This document shows, piece after piece, positions 43,605-52,450 of a stretch of 61,755 nucleotides of DNA. This DNA is from Vulcanimicrobiota bacterium (GTDB taxonomy: Bacteria > Vulcanimicrobiota > Vulcanimicrobiia > Vulcanimicrobiales > Vulcanimicrobiaceae): assembly GCA_003140855.1 (NCBI GenBank), contig PLLF01000108.1:1-61755 (forward strand), given 5' to 3'. Below the pieces are notes generated by a model. It searched no databases, was not told the DNA's origin, and saw nothing but the letters and a program-made list of their open reading frames with translations. How positions within the stretch are numbered: the first letter of the stretch is position 1; each line of letters opens with the position of its first letter. The position numbers and the translations under genes were made by a program.

Positions 43605-45150
43605 GGTTGCGCTCGCTCACCAGTTGCGCTTTCAATAATCCGCGGGCGGAGTTGCCGACGAAAATCTCATCAGCCGCGCGCAGGTCGTTTTCATACAGAA
43701 TTCGTTCGACGGCTTCGCCGCCTGACACGAGCTCGTTCCGGAGTATGCCCGGCAGCAGCCCGGCACTTAAGGGTGGCGTGTACAGGACGCCGCTGATACG
43801 CAAGAATAAGCTCGTGCGAGACCCTTCCGTCAATTCATCGCGTTCGTTTCGCAAGAGCGCATCGAAACATCCTAAATGGCGCGCAAACGCCGCGGCGGCG
43901 TCGTGTGCCGGCCGCCAAGACGTTTTGTGCGCGAGCATCGGATCGCCGGATTTTATGCGTTGATCCGAGATGCAGACGGTTACGTTTTCCGCGATGTTTT
44001 CCAGCGGCTCGAATTGCAGCGTTACTTCTCCATCGAGCGCAAGCCCGATCCGGACCAAAACCGGTTCGGGGCGCGCATTCAAAGACGTAATGCGTCCGCG
44101 CAATCCCTCGTGGTCGAAGTCGATGCAAAAACGATCGGCCGTCGCGCGCAACCGGCTGAGGTGCGCGTTGACGTCACTGGGTTTCGGGCCGCACCGCAGC
44201 GTTTCCAAACACGCAAACGGTTCGATTGCAGTCCGAACGAAGGCCGTCTTCAGCAGTGCTTCGCGCCATTCGTTTTCGGCCACTGAGTCGTTGACGATTC
44301 CGCCGCCTGCATCGAGCCGCCCGGTGCCGCCAGCGCGATCGATCTGCAGCGTGCGAATTGCGACGTTCCACCAGCCGGTGCGCTGCGGCGTCAGATACCC
44401 GATGCTCCCCGTGTACACTTCGCGCGGATTCGGCTCAAAACGCGCGATGTGCGCCATCGCCGAACGCTTGGGCGCTCCGGTCACGCTTCCGCACGGGAAC
44501 GTCGCGCGCACGATCTCCGCGAGCGAAACGCGCGAATCGAGTTTTCCCGAAATCGTCGACGTCATCGTCGCGAACGTCGGATAGGTCTCGATGCAAAAGA
44601 GCTCGTCGACGGTGACGTCGGTGCAGATCCGGTGAAGATCGTTGCGCAGGAGGTCGACGATCATCAGATGCTCTGCGCGATTTTTCTCATTGGTCAACTC
44701 ACCGGTTGCATTCAACGGCGCGGTGCCCTTCATCGGCTTGGTGGTGAGCCGGCCGCCGTCAAAGCGTAAGAACAGCTCGGGCGACAGCGAAAGGATGGCG
44801 CGCTCGTCATCGTCGACGTATGCGCAGTAGTTTGCTCGGCTCGTTTTTGCAAGCAGCCGGTATGTATCGAACGGATCGCCCGAGAACGCGAAGTCGAACG
44901 GCAGCGTATAGTTTACTTGGTAGACGTCGCCATCGCGAATTGCGGATTGTATCGCCTGAATTGCGTTATCGTATCGCGTTCTCGAAATGCGCGGCGCAGC
45001 CGGTCCCATCTTGAAATCGCCGGACTGCCCTTCGAGTGACACCGTTTGCGGCGCGTCGTAGACACCCAGCGCGAGCATCGGCAAAGAGTCATATGAAAGG
45101 AAGCCTGCGACGTGATAGCCTGCCGCCAGGGCGCTGTCAGCCGCATCCAA
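43597..45150 (-). CDS. pabBC: Fused aminodeoxychorismate synthase I/lyase (PabB-PabC), 5' end uncertain
   Basis: Residues 1-330 are PabB: RYDNAIQAIQSAIRDGDVYQ, FLRFDGGRLTTKPMKGTAP, RNDLHRI, FPCGSVTGAPKRSAM, DAGGGIVND. Residues about 345-517 are a PabC-like PLP lyase lacking part of its N-terminus (TEGSRTSLFLRI, LLPGILRNELV). The conserved frame continues upstream of TTG 45150 (GPALLFDSPIHVF) without a Met. An ATG at 45287 with AGGAGAG seven bases ahead is in another frame, so one base may be missing near 45236-45243. It makes p-aminobenzoate for folate. Confidence 0.88.
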   Translation of the reverse strand: MDAADSALAAGYHVAGFLSYDSLPMLALGVYDAPQTVSLEGQSGDFKMGPAAPRISRTRYDNAIQAIQSAIRDGDVYQVNYTLPFDFAFSGDPFDTYRLLAKTSRANYCAYVDDDERAILSLSPELFLRFDGGRLTTKPMKGTAPLNATGELTNEKNRAEHLMIVDLLRNDLHRICTDVTVDELFCIETYPTFATMTSTISGKLDSRVSLAEIVRATFPCGSVTGAPKRSAMAHIARFEPNPREVYTGSIGYLTPQRTGWWNVAIRTLQIDRAGGTGRLDAGGGIVNDSVAENEWREALLKTAFVRTAIEPFACLETLRCGPKPSDVNAHLSRLRATADRFCIDFDHEGLRGRITSLNARPEPVLVRIGLALDGEVTLQFEPLENIAENVTVCISDQRIKSGDPMLAHKTSWRPAHDAAAAFARHLGCFDALLRNERDELTEGSRTSLFLRISGVLYTPPLSAGLLPGILRNELVSGGEAVERILYENDLRAADEIFVGNSARGLLKAQLVSERNRV

Positions 45151-45320
45151 GGCTTTCCATGCATCTTGCGGCGTTTCGGCTCTGAAAACGTGAATGGGCG
45201 AGTCGAAGAGCAGCGCCGGGCCGCAGCCGGCTACGACGCGCAGATTTCCCCGCGTTCGGCCGAGGCAAGGTTGCGTCCGTCGTGCATGCGATTACTCTCC
45301 TGGTCCCTAAGTACTGTAGC

Positions 45321-46736
45321 GTGCGCGTTCATGTGGGTATCGGCTCGAATCTCGGCGACCGGCAGGCCAATATTCTGGCGGCCTTGCAGCGGCTCCGGCG
45401 CAAAAGCCGCGTCGTGGCGGTTTCGTCGTTTTTCGAAAGCGCCCCCGCGGAGGGCGCGGAGGGACCGCCATTCTTAAACGTCGCGGCCGAACTGGAGACC
45501 GAACTCGATCGCGATCGGTTCGAAGAATTTGCACGCGGCGTAGAAGTAGCTGTCGGCCGCCCGGGCAAACGGCGCCTCGCCGCGCGCGCGATCGACATCG
45601 ATCTGCTTGCCGCGGAGGACTACGTTCACCCGCAGCTCCCGCAGCGGCCGTACAATCTCGTGCCGTTGGCCGAAATCGCGCCGCAATTCGCCAACCTTGC
45701 CGCTGCGTTGAAGTCGAACGGCGTCCGGCGCCGTAGCCGTTCGCTGCATTTTGATGCGAACCGCCAGGAAGAGACGCCTGAAGTGCGCTTGTCGCTCGAT
45801 CGCGTCGGCGTTTCCCGCGTCAAGCGGATCGTGCGCTTGCATGTCGCCGGCCGCGAGCAAGTCTTCAACGGCGAGTTCACGATGCTCGCGGATCTGACGC
45901 CGGATAAAGCCGGCGTGCACATGTCCCGTTTCAACGAAATACTCGAAGAGGCGGCCTTGGAAGTGCTGGCGCGGTCCGATGCGCCCGCCCAGATCGAAAA
46001 TCTGGTCGAGGCGATCGCGCGTGAGATCGTAAAATCACAACGCGCGATTCGCGCAGAGGTGCGTTTGCGCGCCGAATTCGCTTTGGAGCGCTGGACGCCG
46101 GTGAGCGGAAAGCGCGGCGAAGAAACGTACGTGCTGATCGGCATCGCGCACGCGGATCGCGATGGTGCACGCCGCGCGATCGGGGTCGAAGCCGAAGGCA
46201 TGACGGCATGCCCGTGCGCGCAGGCGATGGTGCGCGAAGCGAGTTTCAACGATTTGCGCGAGGCCGGGTTTTCCGAAGCGGATGCGCGCCGTGCATTGGA
46301 AGCGCTGCCGGTTGCCACGCACAATCAGCGCGGGCGCGGCAGCGTGCTGATCGGCGCCGTTTCCGAGGAGACGCCCACGGCCGAAGATCTGGTGGAGATC
46401 GTTGAAAATGCGATGTCGAGCGAAACTTACGATCTCCTCAAGCGTCCCGATGAATTTTTCGTCGTCAGCAAAGCGCATCACAATCCGAAATTTGTTGAAG
46501 ACGTCGTGCGCGGCATCCTCGCAGGCGCAATTGAAATGTACCCGGATTTTGCGGACGAGACGTTCGTCAGCGCATCCCAAGTGAATTACGAATCGATTCA
46601 CAAGCACGACGCATTTGCCGAAGCATATGGCACGTTCGGCGAACTTCGATCCGAACTGCGTAGCGGCGAATACGTTAACCGTAAGACGGATTTGACCGCT
46701 TGGCTCGGCGCGCGATCGATTGTTAGCACTCCGTAA
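45321..46736 (+). CDS. folK-folE2: FolK-FolE2 fusion: HPPK and GTP cyclohydrolase IB
   Basis: I favour GTG 45321 (VRVHVGIGSNLGDRQ); GTG 45282 would overlap the opposite pabBC start. Residues 1-140: HPPK with GSNLGDR, FLNVAAELETEL and RAIDIDLLA. Residues about 155-472: FolE2/MptA, with LTPDKAGVHMSRF, ALEVLARSDAPAQIEN, EGMTACPCAQAMV and THNQRGRGSV. The protein thus carries the first step (GTP to dihydroneopterin triphosphate) and a later step of folate synthesis. Confidence 0.88.
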   Translation: MRVHVGIGSNLGDRQANILAALQRLRRKSRVVAVSSFFESAPAEGAEGPPFLNVAAELETELDRDRFEEFARGVEVAVGRPGKRRLAARAIDIDLLAAEDYVHPQLPQRPYNLVPLAEIAPQFANLAAALKSNGVRRRSRSLHFDANRQEETPEVRLSLDRVGVSRVKRIVRLHVAGREQVFNGEFTMLADLTPDKAGVHMSRFNEILEEAALEVLARSDAPAQIENLVEAIAREIVKSQRAIRAEVRLRAEFALERWTPVSGKRGEETYVLIGIAHADRDGARRAIGVEAEGMTACPCAQAMVREASFNDLREAGFSEADARRALEALPVATHNQRGRGSVLIGAVSEETPTAEDLVEIVENAMSSETYDLLKRPDEFFVVSKAHHNPKFVEDVVRGILAGAIEMYPDFADETFVSASQVNYESIHKHDAFAEAYGTFGELRSELRSGEYVNRKTDLTAWLGARSIVSTP

Positions 46737-48249
46737 CGCGCGCGTCTACTCGTACGATCCGCAGCGCAAGACGTACTCGCGGCATCAGGGGCTGATAATC
46801 GACGGCGAAAACATTGCGTCGCTCGATCCTTCGGATGCCGGCGCGGGCGTGAAAGCGGTCGACCTTCAGGGGGCCGCCGTCTTGCCGGCGTTTGCGGATT
46901 GCCACGTACACCTGACCGACACCGGATATTTCTTGAAAGAACGCAACCTGAACGCCGTTCGATCGTACGATGACTTCGCTGCGGCGGTTCGGCGCTTGCC
47001 GCGCGAGACGTACGTGCTGGCCGGACAATATGACGAAAGCGCGTGGCGCGACCGACGAACCGCTGACGCTGTGCCGCTCGAACGCGAATTTCACGACACG
47101 TTTGCAATGCTGGTGCGTATCGATGGACATTCATGCATCGTCAATCGCAAGACGCTGGATTGGTTGAACCTCGACTCGGGAGCGAGTGGGATCGAGAAGA
47201 CCGCCGGCGGAGATCCGAGCGGCAAATTGTTCTTGGAAGCCAACTGGCGCGCGCAGGCCGCGTTTATGGCAGCGTTGCCGCTCGATTCGAAGCGAGCCGC
47301 CGAGACGCGGGCGACACAGTTAGCACTTTCGCGGGGCTGCCTGCACCTGCACGTTCAGTTCGTCGGCTTTGCGCGCGATGAGTACGCTTCCGAAGTTGCG
47401 GCGCTGCGCGATCTGCCCAAAGCGAAGTGGTACCCCAAAATCTGCGAACCCGATCCTGCACTTGCGAAAGAGCTGGGCTTGCCGTACATCGGCGGCGACG
47501 TATTTTTGGATGGCTCGATCGGCAGCTGCACCGCCGCGGTCAGCGAGCCGTTTCTCGTTTCGGCCGATGGCGGCGAACCCGGACGCGGCGAGCTGCGCTA
47601 CACCGACGCGCAGCTCTATGATTATTTCTCCGCGGCTGAGTCGCTCGGGATCTCCGCGGGCGTGCACGCGATCGGCGATCGCGCTATCGAGCAGTGTATC
47701 GCCACGTGGGAACGCGTGTTGGGCGAAGGGCCGAGCGCGAAGGGCTGCCGCCACTTCATCGAACACTTCGAGATCGCGCGCGACGATCACATCGCGCGTT
47801 GCGCAAAACTAGGCATCTATCTTTCGATGCAGCCGCAATTCGATTTGCTGTGGGGAGGCGCGGGCGGAATGTACGAGCAGCGCTTGGGAACGCGTCGCAT
47901 GCGCAGCATGAACGCTTTGGGTCGCATCGAGCGCGCTGGAGCAGTCTTATGCGGCGGTGACGACAGCCCGGTCTGCGATTTGAATCCGCTGCAAGGCATG
48001 CAAGCGGCGATCGACCACCACGAACCGGCCGAGCGGCTTTCACCGGAAGCCGCGCTCACGATGTACACCTACAACACGGCCCGTCTTGCGCATGCGGAAG
48101 TGCGCACGGGGCTGCTCGGCGAAGGCTATGCCGCCGACTTGGTCGTCCTCGATCGAGATCCACTCGACGGCGCGGCGTTTAAGGACTGCCGCGTGCTTTC
48201 TACGTGGCGCGATGGAGAAAAAATCTATGCAGAAGATCGATCGCTTTAA
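46720..48249 (+). CDS. YtcJ-like metal-dependent amidohydrolase
   Basis: TTG start; it overlaps folE2 by 17 bp. The 509-residue product has FADCHVHLTD (metal His pair), HSCIVNRK, DGSIGSCTAAV, GVHAIGDRAIEQ and a final DLVVLDRDPL. This is the pattern of YtcJ/AmiS-type zinc amidohydrolases, which hydrolyse N-acyl or formamide-like bonds. The substrate is unknown. Its 3' end overlaps the next hydrolase gene by 23 bp. Confidence 0.85.
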   Translation: MLALRNARVYSYDPQRKTYSRHQGLIIDGENIASLDPSDAGAGVKAVDLQGAAVLPAFADCHVHLTDTGYFLKERNLNAVRSYDDFAAAVRRLPRETYVLAGQYDESAWRDRRTADAVPLEREFHDTFAMLVRIDGHSCIVNRKTLDWLNLDSGASGIEKTAGGDPSGKLFLEANWRAQAAFMAALPLDSKRAAETRATQLALSRGCLHLHVQFVGFARDEYASEVAALRDLPKAKWYPKICEPDPALAKELGLPYIGGDVFLDGSIGSCTAAVSEPFLVSADGGEPGRGELRYTDAQLYDYFSAAESLGISAGVHAIGDRAIEQCIATWERVLGEGPSAKGCRHFIEHFEIARDDHIARCAKLGIYLSMQPQFDLLWGGAGGMYEQRLGTRRMRSMNALGRIERAGAVLCGGDDSPVCDLNPLQGMQAAIDHHEPAERLSPEAALTMYTYNTARLAHAEVRTGLLGEGYAADLVVLDRDPLDGAAFKDCRVLSTWRDGEKIYAEDRSL

Positions 48250-49216
48250 ATTTCTCGCGCTGACGGGAGGCGCCGCCGCCTGCGCGCTGCCGCTTCGCGC
48301 GCTCGCCGCGGAATCGAACCTTACACTGCAAACGGCTACCGGCGCAATTTTCGGAACCTTGTCGTTGCCGGCACGTGCCAAAGCCGTACCGATCGTGCTG
48401 CTCATTGCCGGTTCCGGGCCGACCGACCACGACGGCAACAGCGTCATGCTGCCCGGAAAAAACGACTCGCTAAAACAGTTGGCGGCGGCCCTCGCGTCGC
48501 GCGGCATCGCCTCACTGCGCTACGACAAGCGCGGGATCGCTGCGAGTGCCGCGGCGATGACGGCGGAAAAAGATCTTCGCTTCGATACGTTGGTGGACGA
48601 TGCGGCTGCCTGGGTCGCGCTGCTCGCTCGCGATCCGCGTTTCTCGCGCGCCCTCGTCGTGGCCGGTCATAGCGAAGGATCGCTGATCGGTATGATCGCC
48701 GCGCAGCGGGGCAGCGTCGCCGCCTTTGTCTCGCTAGAGGGCGCCGGACGCCCGGCCGACACAATTCTGCACGCGCAGCTGCGTCCGGCACTGCCGCCCG
48801 AGTTTTTGACGAAGGCCGATGCAATTATGGCGCAACTCAAAGCCGGAAATCTTTACACCGGCGCAGTTCCGGCCGGACTCGATACGCTGTTTCGCCCGTC
48901 GGTGCAGCCGTATCTGATTTCATGGTTCAAATACGATCCGGCTGTCGAGATAGGTAAATTACGCATCCCCGTGACGATCGTGCAAGGAACGGCCGACGTG
49001 CAAGTAACGATGACGGACGCCGAAGCGCTCAAACGCGGAGCGCCCTCTGCTCGGCTCGTCGTCGTTCCAGGAATGAACCACGTGTTCAAATATGCGCCCG
49101 ACGTATCGTCGCAAGCTGCGATCTTGGCCGGTTACTCCGATCCGAAACTTCAGGACGCGCCGCAGGTAATCGACGCCGTCGCCTCCGCCGTCAGCTTTGG
49201 CGTCCTAATCGGCTAG
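48227..49216 (+). CDS. Exported alpha/beta hydrolase
   Basis: ATG 48227 has GGAGAA eight bases upstream. The 329-residue product has a signal (LALTGGAAACALPLRALAA), LIAGSGPTDHDGN (oxyanion side), YDKRGIA, nucleophile VAGHSEGSLIG, the acidic residue in IVQGTADVQV and the catalytic His in VPGMNHVFK. It belongs to the dienelactone-hydrolase/esterase class. Its 3' end overlaps the convergent Mrp gene by 4 bp. Confidence 0.85.
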   Translation: MQKIDRFKFLALTGGAAACALPLRALAAESNLTLQTATGAIFGTLSLPARAKAVPIVLLIAGSGPTDHDGNSVMLPGKNDSLKQLAAALASRGIASLRYDKRGIAASAAAMTAEKDLRFDTLVDDAAAWVALLARDPRFSRALVVAGHSEGSLIGMIAAQRGSVAAFVSLEGAGRPADTILHAQLRPALPPEFLTKADAIMAQLKAGNLYTGAVPAGLDTLFRPSVQPYLISWFKYDPAVEIGKLRIPVTIVQGTADVQVTMTDAEALKRGAPSARLVVVPGMNHVFKYAPDVSSQAAILAGYSDPKLQDAPQVIDAVASAVSFGVLIG

Positions 49217-50307
49217 ATAATCGAGATCGTTTCCTTCGGTTTGGGATGCGCTTCGATCGCCGCGAGCAGTGCGCCGGCTAGTTCGTCGCAGATCGGATCA
49301 TCGATCTCCTCGACTCTGCCTTCGTCAGCCAGCTTCGCCTTCTGCGGATCGATTGGAATCCGCGCGAGCAATGGCGCTCGCGCGAGTTCAGCGACGCGCT
49401 CGGCGTAAGACGGGCCGAAGATCTCGTACTTGTTGCCCGTGTCGGGCGCGATGAAATACGACATGTTCTCGACCACGCCCAGAATCGGTTTCTTCAATTG
49501 ATGAACCAGATTGGCGGCTTTGCGTACGATCATCGTGGCCAGCGCTTGCGGCATCGTCACGAGTATGACGCCGTCAATCGCGAGCGACTGCAGCACGGTT
49601 AGCGGCGCGTCGGAGGTTCCGGGCGGGAGGTCGATCAACAAATAATCGAGATCGCTCCACAGCACTTGTTCGTAAAATTGCCGGATGACGCCCGACAGAA
49701 TCGGCCCGCGCCAGATCATCGCGGTGTCCTCTTGATCGGTCAGCAAGTTGGAACTGACGATTTCGATCGCGCTGCGCGATTGCGCCGGCACCATGAGCGG
49801 CGGCGCATTTCCTTGGGGCATCGGTTTTGCATTGGGATCGGTTTCGATCAAGAGCGGCGTGCGCAGGCCGAATAGTTTTGGAATCGATGGTCCCGTAATG
49901 TCGGCATCCAAAATGCCGACGCGCAGATTTCGGCGCCGCAAACCGAGCGCGATCAGCGCGGTGACCAGCGATTTGCCGACGCCGCCTTTGCCCGACATGA
50001 TCGGAACGACATGTTCGATTTTCGCGTGCCGCTTGAATTCGCCGGGCGCGCGCCGTAATGGTACGCGGTCCTCGTTGCTGATGGTGGGCACGAAACCGGA
50101 AAGCCGCGCCTGGACGAGCGCGGCAACGATCGGCTCGATGCGCAGACCGTGCGCTTTGGCGCCTGCCTCGATCGTCTCGTACTTGTTGACGCCGCAGCCG
50201 GCGCAATGCAGGCCGAAGCGGCCCAGCACTTCCTCGGCGATGGGCAGATCCCGGACCAATTCGGCGATATTGCTCTGCGGGCCGATCTCCATCTCCAAAT
50301 GCGGCAT
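49213..50307 (-). CDS. Mrp/NBP35-like P-loop ATPase with N-terminal DUF1858
   Basis: Residues 1-70 are DUF1858 with CAGC at 35-38. The ATPase domain has SGKGGVGKS (105-113), LDADITGPSIP, and LIDLPPGTSDAP. Mrp proteins carry and deliver Fe-S clusters. The C-terminal CxxC usually found after ENMSYF is absent (ENMSYFIAPDTG), so cluster binding, if any, may rely on the N-terminal CxxC. Confidence 0.88.
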   Translation of the reverse strand: MPHLEMEIGPQSNIAELVRDLPIAEEVLGRFGLHCAGCGVNKYETIEAGAKAHGLRIEPIVAALVQARLSGFVPTISNEDRVPLRRAPGEFKRHAKIEHVVPIMSGKGGVGKSLVTALIALGLRRRNLRVGILDADITGPSIPKLFGLRTPLLIETDPNAKPMPQGNAPPLMVPAQSRSAIEIVSSNLLTDQEDTAMIWRGPILSGVIRQFYEQVLWSDLDYLLIDLPPGTSDAPLTVLQSLAIDGVILVTMPQALATMIVRKAANLVHQLKKPILGVVENMSYFIAPDTGNKYEIFGPSYAERVAELARAPLLARIPIDPQKAKLADEGRVEEIDDPICDELAGALLAAIEAHPKPKETISII

Positions 50308-50342
50308 GGCCGGGAGGTTCGCGTTCCGAAGCCCCCGGTCTT

Positions 50343-51191
50343 ATGCGCGATTTGTCGCAGGAGCAGCTCGTATTGCTCACCGCCGCCTATCTGCACATTC
50401 CCGCGCGGCGTTTGCGCTCGCTGGCGCGCGGTGAGGACCCATCATTAAAAGAGTGGCTCGAAGGCGATTCGGCTCGCCGGGTCGCTCACGCGCGCCGGCA
50501 GGCTCGTGAATCGGCGCAGCGCCTCGCATCGCTCGGCGCGTCCGTCGTAACGATTGCCGATGCACGGTATCCGCAAGGCTTGCGCGATCTCGACGATCCG
50601 CCGGCTTTCCTGAGCGTGCGCGGTTCTTTACCCCTCGGCGGAGTCGCCATCGTCGGCACGCGCACGCCGCCTGCGCTGGCCCAACAGTTTGCGCGCGAAT
50701 TTGCCGCGCGCTTGGGCGAGCCCGTCGTCAGCGGATTGGCGCTTGGAATCGATGCAGCCGCGCATCGCGGGGCGCTGGAGGCCGGCGTTCCGACCGTTGC
50801 GTACGTCGGTACGGGTCTCGGCACGACCTATCCGCCGGAGCACCGCGCGCTGGAAGAAGAGATTGTTGCGCGCGGCGGAGCGATCGTGAGCGAACGCCTT
50901 GCGGGCGAACCGGTTACGAAATCTGCGCTGGCACACCGCGACCGCCTGCAAGCCGCGCATGCGCGCGCGGTCATCCTCGTCGCGAGTGAAGGTGACGGCG
51001 GCGCGATGCTGACGATGCGTTTTGCAAAACAATTGGGCCGGCCGCGTTTTGCGTTGGCAGCCTACGGCGATCGCTGCTACGCCGGAAATGCGCAAGCTCA
51101 CGCCGACGGCGCGCGCGTATTGCCGTTCGATGTCGAACGCGCATTGAGCGCGCTGCAAACGTTCATGTCGAAGGATCTCGCGACAGTTTAA
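50343..51191 (+). CDS. dprA: DNA-processing protein DprA/Smf
   Basis: The 282-residue product has the DprA Rossmann core: FLSVRGSLPLGGVAIVGTR, VVSGLALGIDAAAHRGAL, GGAIVSERLAGEPV, SEGDGGAMLTMRFAK. It loads RecA on incoming ssDNA during transformation. The N-terminal helical domain is short and the C-terminal winged helix looks absent. It shares one base with the hemL start. Confidence 0.92.
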   Translation: MRDLSQEQLVLLTAAYLHIPARRLRSLARGEDPSLKEWLEGDSARRVAHARRQARESAQRLASLGASVVTIADARYPQGLRDLDDPPAFLSVRGSLPLGGVAIVGTRTPPALAQQFAREFAARLGEPVVSGLALGIDAAAHRGALEAGVPTVAYVGTGLGTTYPPEHRALEEEIVARGGAIVSERLAGEPVTKSALAHRDRLQAAHARAVILVASEGDGGAMLTMRFAKQLGRPRFALAAYGDRCYAGNAQAHADGARVLPFDVERALSALQTFMSKDLATV

Positions 51192-52450
51192 TGCAGCGCA
51201 CCACCCCGCTCGCCGGCGGGTGCAGCTCGCCGGTGCGTTCAGGCTGGGCTGTCGGTGGGAAGCCCTTCGTGCAAAGCCGCGGCGACGGCGCGTACGCATT
51301 CGACGAAAACGGCGAACGCTACATCGACTACATTATGGGCTACGGCCCGCTGCTCTTCGGATACAATCATCCCGCGCTAACAACCGGGCTCGACGAGCTC
51401 GCCGCGCGTGGTCCACTTTTCGGATCGACGAATGCGGAAGAAGAACCGCTCGCCGAACGCATTCGCGGGCACCTTCCGTCGATGGAACGCGTGCGTTTCA
51501 CGACCACGGGGAGCGAGGCGATGATGAGCGCGGTGCGCGTCGCGCGCGCGTTTACCGGACGCGATCTCATTTTGCGATTTGCCGGAAACTATCACGGACA
51601 TTTCGATGCGGCGCTTTTTTCAGCCGGCGCGTCTGCGCAGACCGCAAATGCCGAGCGCAGCGGCATCCCGGACGGCGTCATGCGCGATGTCCTTGTCGCG
51701 CGTTATAACGATCTCGAAAGCGTCGACCGCGCGATCCGCGGCCGTGAAAACGAGCTCGCCGCGATTCTCGTCGAGCCGGTTTGCGCCAACATGGGACTGC
51801 TACTGCCAGCCAAAGGCTTCCTGATAGGCTTGCGTGATCGCGCGGATGACTGCGGCGCACTGTTGATTTTCGACGAGATCATCACGTGGCCGCGTGCGGG
51901 CATGGGCGGCGCGCAAGCAAACGCAAATGTGAAGCCCGATCTCACGGCGATCGGAAAAGTGTTGGGCGGCGGATTTCCCATTGCCGCAATGGGCGGCCGC
52001 GAAGACGTGATGGCGCGCCTCGCGCCGGAGGGCCCAGTGTTCACGGGCGGGACGCACGCCGGCAATCCGTTTAGCGTCGCGATCGCGCATCGGGTGCTCG
52101 ATCTGTTAGAAGCGCATTCCGAATACCTGACGCAGATTCGCGTGCTGGCCGAACGTCTCGGCGGCGGCATCCGCGAAGTCTTCCGGCGCCGCCATCTGCT
52201 GTACACCGTCGTCCAGTATGAGTCGATCGTTGATTTCATGTTTCGCAAGGGTCCGCCGCTTCGAGACTACGACGACTTGGCCGGATGCGATTCGGAGAAA
52301 TATGCAGCATACTATCACGCGATGCGCGATCGCGGGGTGTTGCTGCCGCCATCGCAAAACGAAGTGATGTTTCTTTCGACGGCACACACCGCGCACGACA
52401 TCGACGACACGCTGCGAGCAATTGATGAATCGCTCGAACTTCTTAGCTAG
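51191..52450 (+). CDS. hemL: Glutamate-1-semialdehyde 2,1-aminomutase
   Basis: A 419-residue class III PLP enzyme: GYGPLLFGYNHPA, RFTTTGSEAMMSAVRVARA, RFAGNYHGHFD, LIFDEIITWPRAGMGGAQ (shown in part), and the PLP lysine in GKVLGGGFPIAAMGG. It makes 5-aminolevulinate for heme and tetrapyrroles. Its stop lies 26 bp inside the next gene. Confidence 0.93.
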   Translation: MQRTTPLAGGCSSPVRSGWAVGGKPFVQSRGDGAYAFDENGERYIDYIMGYGPLLFGYNHPALTTGLDELAARGPLFGSTNAEEEPLAERIRGHLPSMERVRFTTTGSEAMMSAVRVARAFTGRDLILRFAGNYHGHFDAALFSAGASAQTANAERSGIPDGVMRDVLVARYNDLESVDRAIRGRENELAAILVEPVCANMGLLLPAKGFLIGLRDRADDCGALLIFDEIITWPRAGMGGAQANANVKPDLTAIGKVLGGGFPIAAMGGREDVMARLAPEGPVFTGGTHAGNPFSVAIAHRVLDLLEAHSEYLTQIRVLAERLGGGIREVFRRRHLLYTVVQYESIVDFMFRKGPPLRDYDDLAGCDSEKYAAYYHAMRDRGVLLPPSQNEVMFLSTAHTAHDIDDTLRAIDESLELLS

